In this document: positions 52,856 to 62,134 of the stretch, one piece after another
How positions within the stretch are numbered: the first letter of the stretch is position 1
Layout: the number at the start of each line of letters is the position of its first letter
From: Paraburkholderia aromaticivorans
GTDB lineage: Bacteria; Pseudomonadota; Gammaproteobacteria; Burkholderiales; Burkholderiaceae
DNA length: 64,000 bases
Direction: 5' to 3'
NCBI RefSeq assembly: GCF_002278075.1
Contig: NZ_CP022989.1
Coordinates: 2,046,001 to 2,110,000, forward strand
Notes under the pieces: generated by a model
The model's database searches: none
Seen by the model: only the letters and a program-made list of their open reading frames with translations
Told to the model about the DNA's origin: nothing
Translations under genes and position numbers: made by a program

Positions 52856-54588
52856 CGGCTTTCTCCCCCTGCATCGTCATTCCGATCTACAACCATCAGG
52901 ACGCGATCGGCGCGACCGTCGCCCATCTCGCGGTTCACGGCCTGCCGTTTTTCGTCGTCGACGACGGCAGCGACGAGGCTACCCAGCAGGTGCTCGCCGC
53001 GCTCGCGCAGCAATACGCGGGGCAACTCTCGCTGCTGCGTCTGCCGGTCAACGGCGGCAAAGGCGCGGCGGTGATGGCGGGGCTGCGCGCCGCGCGCAAG
53101 GCGGGTTACACGCACGCGTTGCAGATCGACGCCGACGGCCAGCACGACGCCACGGACGTGCCGCGTTTCATCGAAGCGGCGCGCGCCGAACCGGGCGCGG
53201 TGATTCTCGGGCGCCCCGTCTACGACGAGAGCGTGCCGAAAGCGCGTCTTTATGGCCGCTATCTGACGCATGTGTGGGTATGGATCGAAACGCTTTCGCT
53301 GACCATCCGCGATTCGATGTGCGGCTTTCGCCTCTATCCGCTCGCGCTGGCCTGCAATTTGATCGACAGCGTGAGGCTGCCCACGCGCATGGACTTCGAC
53401 ATCGAAATCCTCGTGCGTCTGTACTGGCGGCGCGCCGCGTTCCGCTCGATCCCGACGCGCGTCACCTATGCAACGGACGGCGTCTCGCATTTCGACGTGC
53501 TGTGGGACAACGTGCGCATCAGCCGCAGTCATACGCGGCTCGTGTTCGGCATGCTGTGGCGTCTGCCGATGCTGCTCGCGCACAAGGTGATCCCGCGCCG
53601 CGCCGCGCACGCCGAAAGGCAGAGCGAACCGGGCGAGCAGAACGCTCAGGACTGGTGGCGTATCGCCGAACGCGGCAGCCATCTGGGCATGTCGCTGCTC
53701 GCGCTCAGTTGCAAGCTGTTCGGCCGGCGCTTCACCGCGCTCTGGCTGCATCCGATCGTCGCGTATTTTCTGCTCACCGGCCGCGCCGCGCGCGAGGCTT
53801 CGAGCAACTATTTCAGGCATCTCGGCGCAGCCGCGCCGCAGGGCGGCACGCCCCGTCCCGGCTGGCTGTCCGCGTACCGCCATATGCTGGCGTTCGCGCA
53901 GTCGGGCTTCGACAAGCTCGCCGCCTGGTCGGGCCGCGTCAACAACGCCGACGTCAAGTTCGAAGATCCTTCGGCGTTCGAAGCATTGGTGGCGAGCGGC
54001 AAGGGCGCGCTCGTGATCGGCGCGCATCTCGGCAATCTGGAGATGACCCGCGCGCTCGCCGCGCAGGGCGCGTATGCGAAGGTCACAGCGGTCGTCTACA
54101 CGGAGCACGCGCGCCGTTTCAATAGCGTGCTGGCGTCGGCCAATAGCGAGTTCGCGCGGCATCTGCTCGAAGTCCGTGACTTCGGACCCGATACCGCGGT
54201 GATGATGCAGGAGCGCGTGGATGCCGGCGAGTTGCTGGTGATCGTCGGCGACCGCGTGCCCGCGCACGAAGCAGGCCGCACGACCGAGGCGCAATTTCTC
54301 GGCTCGACCGCGCCGTTCGCGCAGGGGCCTTATGTGCTCGCGCACGCGCTGGGCTGCCCTGTCTATCTGTTCTTCTGTCTGAAAGAGCACGACGGCTACC
54401 GTCTTTACTTCGAGCCGTTCGCCGAGCGCATCGAACTGCCGCGCCGCGAACGCGCGCAGCATCTCGCCGCGTGGGCGCAGCGCTATGCCGTGCGTCTCGA
54501 ACACTATTGCCGCAAGGCACCTTACCAATGGTTCAACTTCTTCGATTTCTGGGCCAGCCCCAAGCGAGGCGCGAATGGCCGAACATGA
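52852..54588 (+). CDS. Glycosyltransferase family 2 fused to an LpxL-like acyltransferase (ApeJ-like)
   Basis: A 578-residue fusion. Residues about 4-235 are a GT2 domain: VIPIYNHQDAIGATV, VDDGSDEATQ, the DADGQHD metal motif and a QDYR-like region. Residues about 280-560 are an LpxL/HtrB-type acyltransferase: GAHLGNLE (H-x-G-N-x-E variant), then VGDRVPAHEAGR and FLG. The pair could add a sugar and an acyl group to build the lipid anchor of the polyene. The start at 52852 follows the ATGA overlap; the 12 codons before it belong to the previous gene's phase. Confidence 0.9.
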   Translation: MTAFSPCIVIPIYNHQDAIGATVAHLAVHGLPFFVVDDGSDEATQQVLAALAQQYAGQLSLLRLPVNGGKGAAVMAGLRAARKAGYTHALQIDADGQHDATDVPRFIEAARAEPGAVILGRPVYDESVPKARLYGRYLTHVWVWIETLSLTIRDSMCGFRLYPLALACNLIDSVRLPTRMDFDIEILVRLYWRRAAFRSIPTRVTYATDGVSHFDVLWDNVRISRSHTRLVFGMLWRLPMLLAHKVIPRRAAHAERQSEPGEQNAQDWWRIAERGSHLGMSLLALSCKLFGRRFTALWLHPIVAYFLLTGRAAREASSNYFRHLGAAAPQGGTPRPGWLSAYRHMLAFAQSGFDKLAAWSGRVNNADVKFEDPSAFEALVASGKGALVIGAHLGNLEMTRALAAQGAYAKVTAVVYTEHARRFNSVLASANSEFARHLLEVRDFGPDTAVMMQERVDAGELLVIVGDRVPAHEAGRTTEAQFLGSTAPFAQGPYVLAHALGCPVYLFFCLKEHDGYRLYFEPFAERIELPRRERAQHLAAWAQRYAVRLEHYCRKAPYQWFNFFDFWASPKRGANGRT

Positions 54589-56170
54589 TCTGATCGATGT
54601 GCCGAACGCGGGCGCCGGCTTGAAGCCGGCGGCGGTCGTCATCGGCGGGCGCAAGCTGACGATCGAGGAGGTCGTCGCGATCGCGCAGCACGGTGCGCCG
54701 GTTGCGTTGAGCGCCGATCCGGCATGGCGCGCGCGCATCCAGCGCGGCGCGGATTTTCTGCGCCGGCATCTGGCCGCGGGCGCGACCGTGTACGGCGTGA
54801 ACACCGGTTACGGCGACGCCTGCGTGGTCGACGTGCCGACGGACCTGGTCGAAGCGCTGCCGCTGCAACTCACGCGTTATCACGGCTGCGGCATGGGCCA
54901 GTATCTCGACGACGCGCAAACGCTCGCGGTGATCGCCGCGCGGCTCAATTCGCTCGCATATGGCTTTTCCGGCGTGCGTTCGGTGTTGCTCGAACGTCTG
55001 GCCGATCTGGTCAACCATCGTGTGTTGCCGCGCATTCCGTCGGAAGGCTCGGTCGGCGCGAGCGGCGATCTCACGCCGCTCTCGTATGTGGCCGCCGCGC
55101 TGGCGGGCGAACGCGACGTGATGTTCGCAGGGCAGTTGCGCAGCGTGCGCGACGTGTGGACCGAGCTCGGTCAAACGCCGCTCACGCTGGCGCCGAAAGA
55201 GGGGCTCGCGCTGATGAACGGCACCGCCGTGATGACGGGTCTCGCCTGTCTTGCGTTCGCGCGCGCCGACCATCTCACGAGGCTTACCGCGCGGCTGACG
55301 GCGCTGTGCACCGTCGCGCTCGACGGCCGCGCCGCGCATTTCGACGCCATGCTGTTCGAAGTGAAGCCGCACGCCGGCCAGGCCGAAGCGGCGGCATGGA
55401 TCCGTGACGACCTGGCCGGGCGCGACGACACGCCGGGCCACCGTCTGCAGGACCGTTATTCGATTCGCTGCGCGCCGCATGTGATCGGCGTGGCGCGCGA
55501 CGCGCTCTCGTGGGTGCGCCGCGATATCGAGAACGAACTGAACAGCGCGAACGACAACCCGTTGATCGATCCCGACAACGAACGCGTGCTGCACGGCGGC
55601 AACTTCTACGGCGGTCATATTGCCTTCGCGATGGATTCGCTGAAGGTGGCCGTCGCCAATCTGGCCGATCTGATGGACCGGCAGCTCGCGCTCCTCGTCG
55701 ACGTCAATTTCAATAACGGCTTGCCGCGCAATCTGTCGGGCGCGACATCCGCGCGCGCCGCGATCAATCATGGTTTCAAGGCGGTGCAGATTTCGTCGTC
55801 CGCATGGACCGCGGAAGCATTGAAGAACACCATGCCCGCCAGCGTGTTCTCGCGCTCCACCGAGGCGCACAACCAGGACAAGGTCAGCATGGGCACGATC
55901 GCCGCACGCGACTGTTTGCGCGTGCTGGAACTGACGGAGCAGGTCGCCGCCGCGCATACGCTCGCGACGGTGCAGGCCGCTCGCCTGCGGTTGAAGATCG
56001 ACAGCGCAACGCCGGTGCCCGCGCCGCTGCGAACGTTTATCGACAGCGTAAGCGCGCAGTCGCCCTTCGTCGAGGAAGACCGCGCGCTCGAACACGAGCT
56101 GCGCGCGCTGACCGCGCGCATTGCCGCGTGCGATCTGCTGCGGGACGATCGTGGAGGATCGAACGTATGA
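54575..56170 (+). CDS. Aromatic amino acid ammonia-lyase (HAL/TAL type)
   Basis: A 531-residue MIO enzyme. The Ala162-Ser163-Gly164 triad that forms the MIO group lies in EGSVGASGDLTPLSY. The catalytic tyrosine loop is TVYGVNTGYG (Y73). The conserved NDNPLIDPDNE, NFYGGHIAFAMD and STEAHNQDKVSMG segments follow. In an APE operon it would convert tyrosine or phenylalanine to the cinnamate/coumarate-type starter loaded by the AMP-ligase; histidine cannot be ruled out, but no other hut gene is nearby. It overlaps the previous gene by 14 bases. Confidence 0.92.
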   Translation: MAEHDLIDVPNAGAGLKPAAVVIGGRKLTIEEVVAIAQHGAPVALSADPAWRARIQRGADFLRRHLAAGATVYGVNTGYGDACVVDVPTDLVEALPLQLTRYHGCGMGQYLDDAQTLAVIAARLNSLAYGFSGVRSVLLERLADLVNHRVLPRIPSEGSVGASGDLTPLSYVAAALAGERDVMFAGQLRSVRDVWTELGQTPLTLAPKEGLALMNGTAVMTGLACLAFARADHLTRLTARLTALCTVALDGRAAHFDAMLFEVKPHAGQAEAAAWIRDDLAGRDDTPGHRLQDRYSIRCAPHVIGVARDALSWVRRDIENELNSANDNPLIDPDNERVLHGGNFYGGHIAFAMDSLKVAVANLADLMDRQLALLVDVNFNNGLPRNLSGATSARAAINHGFKAVQISSSAWTAEALKNTMPASVFSRSTEAHNQDKVSMGTIAARDCLRVLELTEQVAAAHTLATVQAARLRLKIDSATPVPAPLRTFIDSVSAQSPFVEEDRALEHELRALTARIAACDLLRDDRGGSNV

Positions 56171-56598
56171 CCGGGTCCCGCAAGGTGTTGAGCGCGAGCG
56201 CGACCGTGGAAGTGCCGTTCCACGACGTCGACGCGATGAACGTGTGCTGGCACGGTCACTATCTGAAGTACTTCGAGATCGGCCGCGCGGCGCTGCTGCG
56301 CGCTTTCGACTACGACTATCGCGAGATGCAGGCGTCCGGTTACCTGTGGCCGATCGTGGAGGCGCATCTGAAGTACGTACGGCCGGCCACCTACGGTCAG
56401 CAGATCGAAGTGCGCACGCAACTGCTCGAACACGAAAACCGCCTGAAAATAGGCTATGAAATCGTCGATTGCGCGTCTGGCACGCGGCTGACCAAGGGCT
56501 ATACGATCCAGGTCGCGGTCGATGCCGCGACCCAGGAGTTGCAGTTCGTTTCGCCGCCGGTCGTGTTCGACAAGCTGGAGCGCGTATGGGGACGATGA
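56167..56598 (+). CDS. Acyl-CoA/ACP thioesterase, 4HBT family (ApeK-like)
   Basis: A 143-residue hotdog thioesterase. The YbgC/4HBT active-site line VPFHDVDAMNVCWHGHYLKYFEIGR has the D-x-D...H-x-x-Y pattern. Members release acyl chains from CoA or ACP; in APE pathways this enzyme is thought to clear stalled or finished chains. ATGA overlaps link it to genes on both sides. Confidence 0.92.
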   Translation: MTGSRKVLSASATVEVPFHDVDAMNVCWHGHYLKYFEIGRAALLRAFDYDYREMQASGYLWPIVEAHLKYVRPATYGQQIEVRTQLLEHENRLKIGYEIVDCASGTRLTKGYTIQVAVDAATQELQFVSPPVVFDKLERVWGR

Positions 56599-57296
56599 AT
56601 GTGCGTGCCGCGCTCGTGGGCGCATTGAGCGCGTTGAGCGTGACGACCGTAGCCGCTGTGTTCGCTGTGTTCGCCGTGACCGCATGGACGCAGCCTGCCG
56701 CGGCGGCATCGGCGACCCAGGGCGCGCCTGCCGCGGGCAACCCCGCGCTCGTCGCGCAGATCGCCGCGCGCCTCGCGCAAGCCAAGGGCGTGCGCGCCCA
56801 GTTCACGCAGACGCAAACGCTCGCCGCGATGAAGCAGCCGCTCGTCAGCACCGGCTCGCTGGTGTTTTTCCGCGAGCGCGGCGTGATCTGGCAGATCGAC
56901 AAGCCCTACCAGGCCACCTACATCATCACCGACGCCGGCGTCGCCGAAGTCGACGCCAATGGCGGGCGCGTCACGACTCACGGCGCACAGGGCACGCGCG
57001 GCGTCGCGCAAGTCTCGAAGATGATGCGCGCCATGCTCGGCGGCGATCTGTCGGCGCTGTACTCGCAATTCGACGTCGAAGCCCAGGGCAGCGCCGCGCA
57101 ATGGCGCATGCAACTCACACCGAACCAGCCGCAGATCGCCCAGTCGATCAAAGGTCTGGCGATGAGCGGCGGCGACTATCTACAGAACTTGCGCATCACG
57201 CTGGCGAACGGCGACGTCACCCAACTCGAGTTTACAAAGAGCGCGGCCGTCACCGAACTCACCGCGGCTGAGCGCGGCCTGCTCGGGGCGCCGTGA
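56595..57296 (+). CDS. LolA-like periplasmic lipid carrier (ApeL-like)
   Basis: A 233-residue protein with a signal peptide (long hydrophobic stretch to about residue 34, Ala-rich cleavage region). The mature part follows the LolA fold: AQFTQTQTLAAMKQPLVSTGSLVFFRERGVIWQID with a hydrophobic groove, YIITDAGVAEVDANGG, and a C-terminal LRITLANGDVTQLEF strand. It probably ferries the polyene lipid across the periplasm, working with the MMPL exporter encoded next. The chosen start is the ATG in the ATGA overlap; an in-frame ATG three codons earlier is possible. Confidence 0.88.
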   Translation: MNVRAALVGALSALSVTTVAAVFAVFAVTAWTQPAAAASATQGAPAAGNPALVAQIAARLAQAKGVRAQFTQTQTLAAMKQPLVSTGSLVFFRERGVIWQIDKPYQATYIITDAGVAEVDANGGRVTTHGAQGTRGVAQVSKMMRAMLGGDLSALYSQFDVEAQGSAAQWRMQLTPNQPQIAQSIKGLAMSGGDYLQNLRITLANGDVTQLEFTKSAAVTELTAAERGLLGAP

Positions 57297-59704
57297 TGGA
57301 GATGCTGCAACAGCGGTCCACGAAACAGGCGTGGGGCATGCGCGCCGCGTGGTTGCTGCTCGCGTTCGTGGCGGCGCTGTATTGCGGCTGGCGTTTCGCC
57401 GGACCGTCGCCGCTGCAAACCAATCTGCTCGCGCTCTTACCCGCGACCGAGGCAGATCCGGTCGCCGAAAAGGCGGTCGATACGCTGGCGAGCGCGCTCG
57501 GCGACCGCACGGTTTTTCTGGTCACCAGCAATGACGACGCGCACGCGAAAGCCGCTGCGAAGCAACTGGGCGCTTCATTGCAAAAGAGCGGCGCGTTCGG
57601 TTCCGTGACGGCGGAACTGCCGCCGTTCGACCTGTCGCAGATCGCGGCGCTATACATGCCGTACCGGTTCGGCTTGCTGGCGCCGGGCGACCGAACGGCG
57701 CTGGCGGGCAACGCCGTGGGCGCCACGCTGCGGGACACGCTTGCCCAGCGCATCTACAGCCCGCTGCGCGGCGGACTCACCACGCCGCTCGCCGACGACC
57801 CGTTCGGCTGGCTCGAACATTGGCTCGGCGGCCTGCCGCTCGCCACCTCGAATCTCGAACTCGAAGACAACATGCTGGTGTCGCATCGCGGCGCCGCCAC
57901 CAGCGTGCTGATCGTCGCGACGCTGCCGGGCTCCGCCTACGAAACGAAGACGCAGCACGCCGTGCTCGCGGCGCTGGCCCAAGGCGAAGGCGCGTTGAAG
58001 CAGGCGTTCCCGGATGTCTCGGTGGCGCGAACCGGCGCCGTGTTTTACGCGCAAGCGGCGCGCGGTGCGTCGGAGCATGAAGTGCATCTGATCGGCATTG
58101 CTTCGCTGTGCGGCATCGCGCTGCTGATGATGTGGGTGTTCCGCTCACCGCGTCTGCTGTTGTTCGGCTTCGTGTCGACCGCGCTCGGCATTGTCTGCGC
58201 GCTGGCGGTGACGATGCTGGTGTTCGGCAAGCTGCATCTGTTGACGCTCGTATTCGGCGCGAGCCTGATTGGCGAGGCCGTCGACTATTCGATTCAGTAC
58301 TTCGTCGTCTATCTCGGCGCGCAACGCGATTGGGACGCGCATCGTGGCGCGCGCGCCGTGCGTCCCGCGTTGAGCGTGGCGCTCGCGACGAGCCTGCTCG
58401 GCTACGCAATCCTCACGTGGGTGCCGTTTCCTGCGCTCAAGCAGATTGCCTGTTTCGCGATCGCGGGCATCACCACGGCGTTCGCCTCCGTGCTGTGGCT
58501 GCTGCCCGCGCTGCTCACGCGCGCGCCCAAACGCAGCCCGCAGCGCGTGTTCGCGGGCGCGGCGCGCGTGCTGACCGGGTGGCATCGCACGATCGGCGGC
58601 AAGCGGGCGTGGTTCGTGGCGGCACTGTTGCTGTTGCTGGCGATTCCCGGCTGGCTGCGTCTGACCAGCGACGACGATATCCATCTGCTGATCCAGCGCG
58701 ATCCCGCGCTCGTCGCGCAGGAAGACAAGGTGCGCGAGGCGGTCGGCGTGGATAACAGCGCGCAGTTTTTCGTGGTGCGCGGCGAGACGCCGGAGCTCGT
58801 GCTCCAGCGCGCCGAAGCGTTGGGCACGAAACTGGATGCGCTGAACGGCACGGCGAACAAGGTCGGCAGCTATCAGTCGGTCGCGCAATTCGTGCCGTCC
58901 GCGAAACAGCAGAATGAAGACCGCGCGTTGCTCGCGCAACGTGTGTTCGACGATCGCGCCGCATTGCGCGCCACGCTCCTGCAAGCCGGCTTCAAGGATG
59001 AAGTGGCCGACGCCTGGCTCGCCGCGTACGCGAAACCGCAAACCCCGCTGACGATCGATACGTGGCTCGCGGCGCCGTGGTCGCAACCGTACAGACACCT
59101 TTGGCTCGGCGAAGTCGATGCGTCGGCGAAAGCCTATGCCGCGGTCGTCATTCCGCAAGGCGTGACGCCGCGCAACGAACCCGCGCTGATCGCGACCGCG
59201 CGAGGTTTGCCTGGCGTCGCGTTCGTCGACAAGGCTGCGAGCGTGTCGAAGCTGTTCGGCGCGTATCGCGTGGATAGCGGCTGGTGGCTCGGCGGCGCAT
59301 TGTGCCTCGTGCTGGTTCTGCTGATGCTGCGCTATAGCGTGCGCGGCGGCATTGCCGTGGTGTTGCCGGTGCTGCTCGCCGTCGGCGTCACGCTCGCCGT
59401 ATTCGGCTACGCGCGCGTGCCGCTGAATCTGTTCAACTGGCTCGCGCTGATGCTCGTGCTGGGCGTGGGCGCAAACTATGCCGTGTTCCTGCGCGAAGGC
59501 TGTCTGCGCGCGGACGCCGACCTCGGCGCGGTGTGGACGGGCGTGTTGTTGTCGGCGGCCACCACGTTGTTGTCGTTCGGCATGCTCGGCATGAGCGCGA
59601 TGCCCGCGCTGAAGAGTTTCGGCGCGACGCTCGCGCTCGGCATCGCGGTCTCGGTGCTGCTCGCGCCGATCGGCATGCCATCGGAATCAAGGAGGGTCGC
59701 ATGA
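57296..59704 (+). CDS. MMPL/RND family exporter (ApeM-like)
   Basis: An 802-residue inner-membrane transporter with the MMPL layout: one N-terminal span, a large periplasmic domain (about 40-250), five to six spans (about 255-420), a second periplasmic domain (450-660) and a final block of spans. The FGASLIGEAVDYSIQYF segment in the first block and LVLGVGANYAVFLREG in the second are the paired proton-relay regions. It is expected to export the lipid-linked polyene to the periplasm. The start overlaps the LolA stop by one base; GTG at 57293 is an alternative. Confidence 0.92.
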   Translation: MEMLQQRSTKQAWGMRAAWLLLAFVAALYCGWRFAGPSPLQTNLLALLPATEADPVAEKAVDTLASALGDRTVFLVTSNDDAHAKAAAKQLGASLQKSGAFGSVTAELPPFDLSQIAALYMPYRFGLLAPGDRTALAGNAVGATLRDTLAQRIYSPLRGGLTTPLADDPFGWLEHWLGGLPLATSNLELEDNMLVSHRGAATSVLIVATLPGSAYETKTQHAVLAALAQGEGALKQAFPDVSVARTGAVFYAQAARGASEHEVHLIGIASLCGIALLMMWVFRSPRLLLFGFVSTALGIVCALAVTMLVFGKLHLLTLVFGASLIGEAVDYSIQYFVVYLGAQRDWDAHRGARAVRPALSVALATSLLGYAILTWVPFPALKQIACFAIAGITTAFASVLWLLPALLTRAPKRSPQRVFAGAARVLTGWHRTIGGKRAWFVAALLLLLAIPGWLRLTSDDDIHLLIQRDPALVAQEDKVREAVGVDNSAQFFVVRGETPELVLQRAEALGTKLDALNGTANKVGSYQSVAQFVPSAKQQNEDRALLAQRVFDDRAALRATLLQAGFKDEVADAWLAAYAKPQTPLTIDTWLAAPWSQPYRHLWLGEVDASAKAYAAVVIPQGVTPRNEPALIATARGLPGVAFVDKAASVSKLFGAYRVDSGWWLGGALCLVLVLLMLRYSVRGGIAVVLPVLLAVGVTLAVFGYARVPLNLFNWLALMLVLGVGANYAVFLREGCLRADADLGAVWTGVLLSAATTLLSFGMLGMSAMPALKSFGATLALGIAVSVLLAPIGMPSESRRVA

Positions 59705-60882
59705 AGGCGCCATCAGTTTATTTGCACGCGCTCGGCATGATCAACGCGCTCGGCGGCGACCTCGAGAGCATTGTCCCGGCGCTCGCCGCCGGCCGCTCGC
59801 CGGGTATGGCGAACGCGCATACGGGGATCGGCGAGGCGTTCGTCGGCAGCGTGCTCACGCCGCTGGAGCTCGCGCCGCGCGCCGAACTCGCCCGCTACGA
59901 CTGCCGCAATAACCGCTTGCTGCTCGCCGCGCTGGCGCAGATCATGCCCGCTGTGGAAGCGGCGCGCGAGCGCTACGGCGCGCACCGTGTCGGCGTGGTG
60001 CTCGGCACCAGCACGTCGGGCATCGAAGCGGCCGAAGCCGCCTTCGTCTATCAGGCGCAAGCAGGCGATCTGCCCGCCAACTTCAATTACCGGCAAATGG
60101 AAATCGGCACGGCCGCGCCGTTCGCCGCCGCCGGGCTCGGCCTGCATGGTCCGGCGTTCACCATCTCGACCGCGTGCACGTCCAGCGCGAAGGCGTTTGC
60201 ATCGGCGCGCCGGCTGCTGCAGTTGCACCTGTGCGATGCCGTGGTGGTGGGCGGCGTCGATTCGCTGTGCGAGTTGACGGTGCAGGGTTTCGCATCGCTC
60301 GAATCGACCAGCGCCACGCGCGCCAATCCGATGAGCCGCAATCGCTGCGGGATCAACGTCGGCGAAGGCGCGGCCGTGTTCCTGATGAGCCGCGACGAAG
60401 CGGCGGTGCGCCTCGCGGGCGTGGGCGAATCGAGCGACGCGCATCACATTTCCTCGCCGGATCCGCAGGGCGTGGGCGGCGAACTCGCGCTGCGCGCGGC
60501 GCTTGCCGATGCGGGCATCGAATCGTCGGCGATCGGCTACGTGAATCTGCACGCCACCGCCACGCGCAAGAATGACGAGATGGAAGCCAACCTGATGGCG
60601 CGCGTGTTTCCCGGCGGCGTCGCGACGAGCGGCACCAAGCCGCTGACCGGTCACCAGCTCGGCGCGGCGGGCGCCACCGAACTCGGCTTCGCCTGGCTGA
60701 CGCTGGCGCGTGAGAACGTGCCTTTGCCGCGCCATCTGTGGGACGGCGAAAGCGATCCCGCGCTGCCCGCGCTGGATCTGGTCGAAAACGAGCGCTTCCT
60801 CTCGCAAGGCGGCGCGCAATACGCGATGAGCAATTCGTTCGCTTTCGGCGGCAGCAACGTCAGCCTCGTTCTTGCGCGATGA
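59701..60882 (+). CDS. Beta-ketoacyl-ACP synthase (ApeO-like)
   Basis: A 393-residue KAS II-type ketosynthase with the complete triad: C159 in TISTACTSSAKAF, histidine in NLHATATRKNDE and histidine in TKPLTGHQLGAAG. It is expected to pair with the chain length factor encoded at the start of the operon to extend the polyene. It overlaps the exporter stop by four bases (ATGA). No DUF3261 lipoprotein gene (ApeN) is found between exporter and ketosynthase, where E. coli-type clusters carry one. Confidence 0.93.
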   Translation: MKAPSVYLHALGMINALGGDLESIVPALAAGRSPGMANAHTGIGEAFVGSVLTPLELAPRAELARYDCRNNRLLLAALAQIMPAVEAARERYGAHRVGVVLGTSTSGIEAAEAAFVYQAQAGDLPANFNYRQMEIGTAAPFAAAGLGLHGPAFTISTACTSSAKAFASARRLLQLHLCDAVVVGGVDSLCELTVQGFASLESTSATRANPMSRNRCGINVGEGAAVFLMSRDEAAVRLAGVGESSDAHHISSPDPQGVGGELALRAALADAGIESSAIGYVNLHATATRKNDEMEANLMARVFPGGVATSGTKPLTGHQLGAAGATELGFAWLTLARENVPLPRHLWDGESDPALPALDLVENERFLSQGGAQYAMSNSFAFGGSNVSLVLAR

Positions 60883-61412
60883 ATTGCCCGACGAGTTGCC
60901 CGATGAGTTGCCCTATGACCCGCGCGATGCCCCCCACGCCCACCGTTGACGAACTGCTCCAGCAGCCGATCGAAGCGATCATCCCGCATCGCGGCACCAT
61001 GCTGCTGATCGACGCGGTGCAGACGTTCGACGAAGAGACGCTGAGCGCGCGCGCCACGGTGCGCGCCGACGCGTGGTATGCCGATGCCGACGGCGCCATG
61101 CCCGCCTGGATCGGCATCGAACTGATGGCCCAGGCCATTGCCGCGCACGTCGCGTTGCTGGCCATGCGCGGCGGCGGCCGCGCGCGGCCCGGCGTGCTAC
61201 TCGGCTCGCGCAGCTACAAGGCATTGCAGCCGTCGTTCGCCGGCGGCGCGCAGTTGTCGATTCACGTGACGGAACTGCTGCGCAGCGAAGAAGGCCACGG
61301 CGCCTACGAATGCACGATCCGCCATGGCGACGTGGACTGCGCCGAAGCCGTCATCAAGGTATTTCAACCGCCCGATTTTCAGTCATTCATCGAAGGGAGT
61401 TTCAATTCATGA
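60879..61412 (+). CDS. 3-hydroxyacyl-ACP dehydratase, hotdog fold (ApeP-like)
   Basis: A 177-residue hotdog dehydratase with EAIIPHRGTMLLIDAV (catalytic histidine), AWIGIELMAQAIAAHVALLAM (acidic residue on the central helix) and a final YECTIRHGD strand. It would remove water from 3-hydroxyacyl-ACP after ketoreduction, probably as partner of the fused dehydratase domain. The start is ambiguous: four ATGs occur in the first 20 codons, within a repeated NCPTSCPMSCPM stretch. The first was chosen for its ATGA overlap. Confidence 0.88.
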   Translation: MNCPTSCPMSCPMTRAMPPTPTVDELLQQPIEAIIPHRGTMLLIDAVQTFDEETLSARATVRADAWYADADGAMPAWIGIELMAQAIAAHVALLAMRGGGRARPGVLLGSRSYKALQPSFAGGAQLSIHVTELLRSEEGHGAYECTIRHGDVDCAEAVIKVFQPPDFQSFIEGSFNS

Positions 61413-62134
61413 GCCGGCGCGTTCTCGTTACCGGCGCAAGCCGCGGCATTGGCCGCGCGATTGCGTACAAGTTGGCCGCCGACGGCTTCGCGGTCTCCGT
61501 GCATTGCCGCACCGGGCGCAGCGAAGCCGACGCGGTGGCGACGGGCATCGCCGCGCAGGGCGGCACCGCGCGCGTGCTGCAATTCGACGTGCGCGAGCGC
61601 GCCGTGTGCCGCGAAGTGCTCGAAGCGGATGTCGCGGCACACGGCCCGTATTACGGCATCGTATGCAGCGCGGGCGTGACCCGCGACGCCGCGTTCCCGG
61701 CGCTCACCGAAGAAGATTGGGACATCGTGATCGAAACCGGTCTCGACTCGTTCTACAACGTCGTGCACCCGTTGACCATGCCGATGGTGCGGGCCCGCAA
61801 GGGCGGCCGGATCGTCACGATCGCTTCGGTGTCCGGCGTGATGGGCAACCGCGGCCAGGTCAACTACAGCGCGGCAAAGGCCGGCCTGATCGGCGCGACC
61901 AAGGCGCTCGCCGTCGAACTGGCGTCGCGCAGCATCACCGTCAATTGCGTCGCGCCGGGTCTGATCGAAACCGGTATGCTCGACGACATGCCGCTCGAAC
62001 AGGCGTTGAAGACGGTGCCGATGAACCGCGTCGGCCAGCCTGCCGAGGTGGCGTCCGTGGTCAGCTTCCTGATGTCGGACGCGGCCTCGTATGTCACGCG
62101 CCAGGTGATCGGCGTCAATGGCGGGATGATCTGA
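61409..62134 (+). CDS. 3-oxoacyl-ACP reductase, FabG-like (ApeQ-like)
   Basis: A 241-residue short-chain dehydrogenase with NADP motif TGASRGIG (residues 8-15), CSAGVTRDA and the catalytic set S140, Y153, K157 in IASVSGVMGN and NYSAAKAGL. Similarity to FabG extends through the C-terminal VIGVNGGM. It reduces the 3-keto group after each elongation. ATGA overlap with the dehydratase; its stop shares a base with the next start. Confidence 0.95.
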   Translation: MSRRVLVTGASRGIGRAIAYKLAADGFAVSVHCRTGRSEADAVATGIAAQGGTARVLQFDVRERAVCREVLEADVAAHGPYYGIVCSAGVTRDAAFPALTEEDWDIVIETGLDSFYNVVHPLTMPMVRARKGGRIVTIASVSGVMGNRGQVNYSAAKAGLIGATKALAVELASRSITVNCVAPGLIETGMLDDMPLEQALKTVPMNRVGQPAEVASVVSFLMSDAASYVTRQVIGVNGGMI

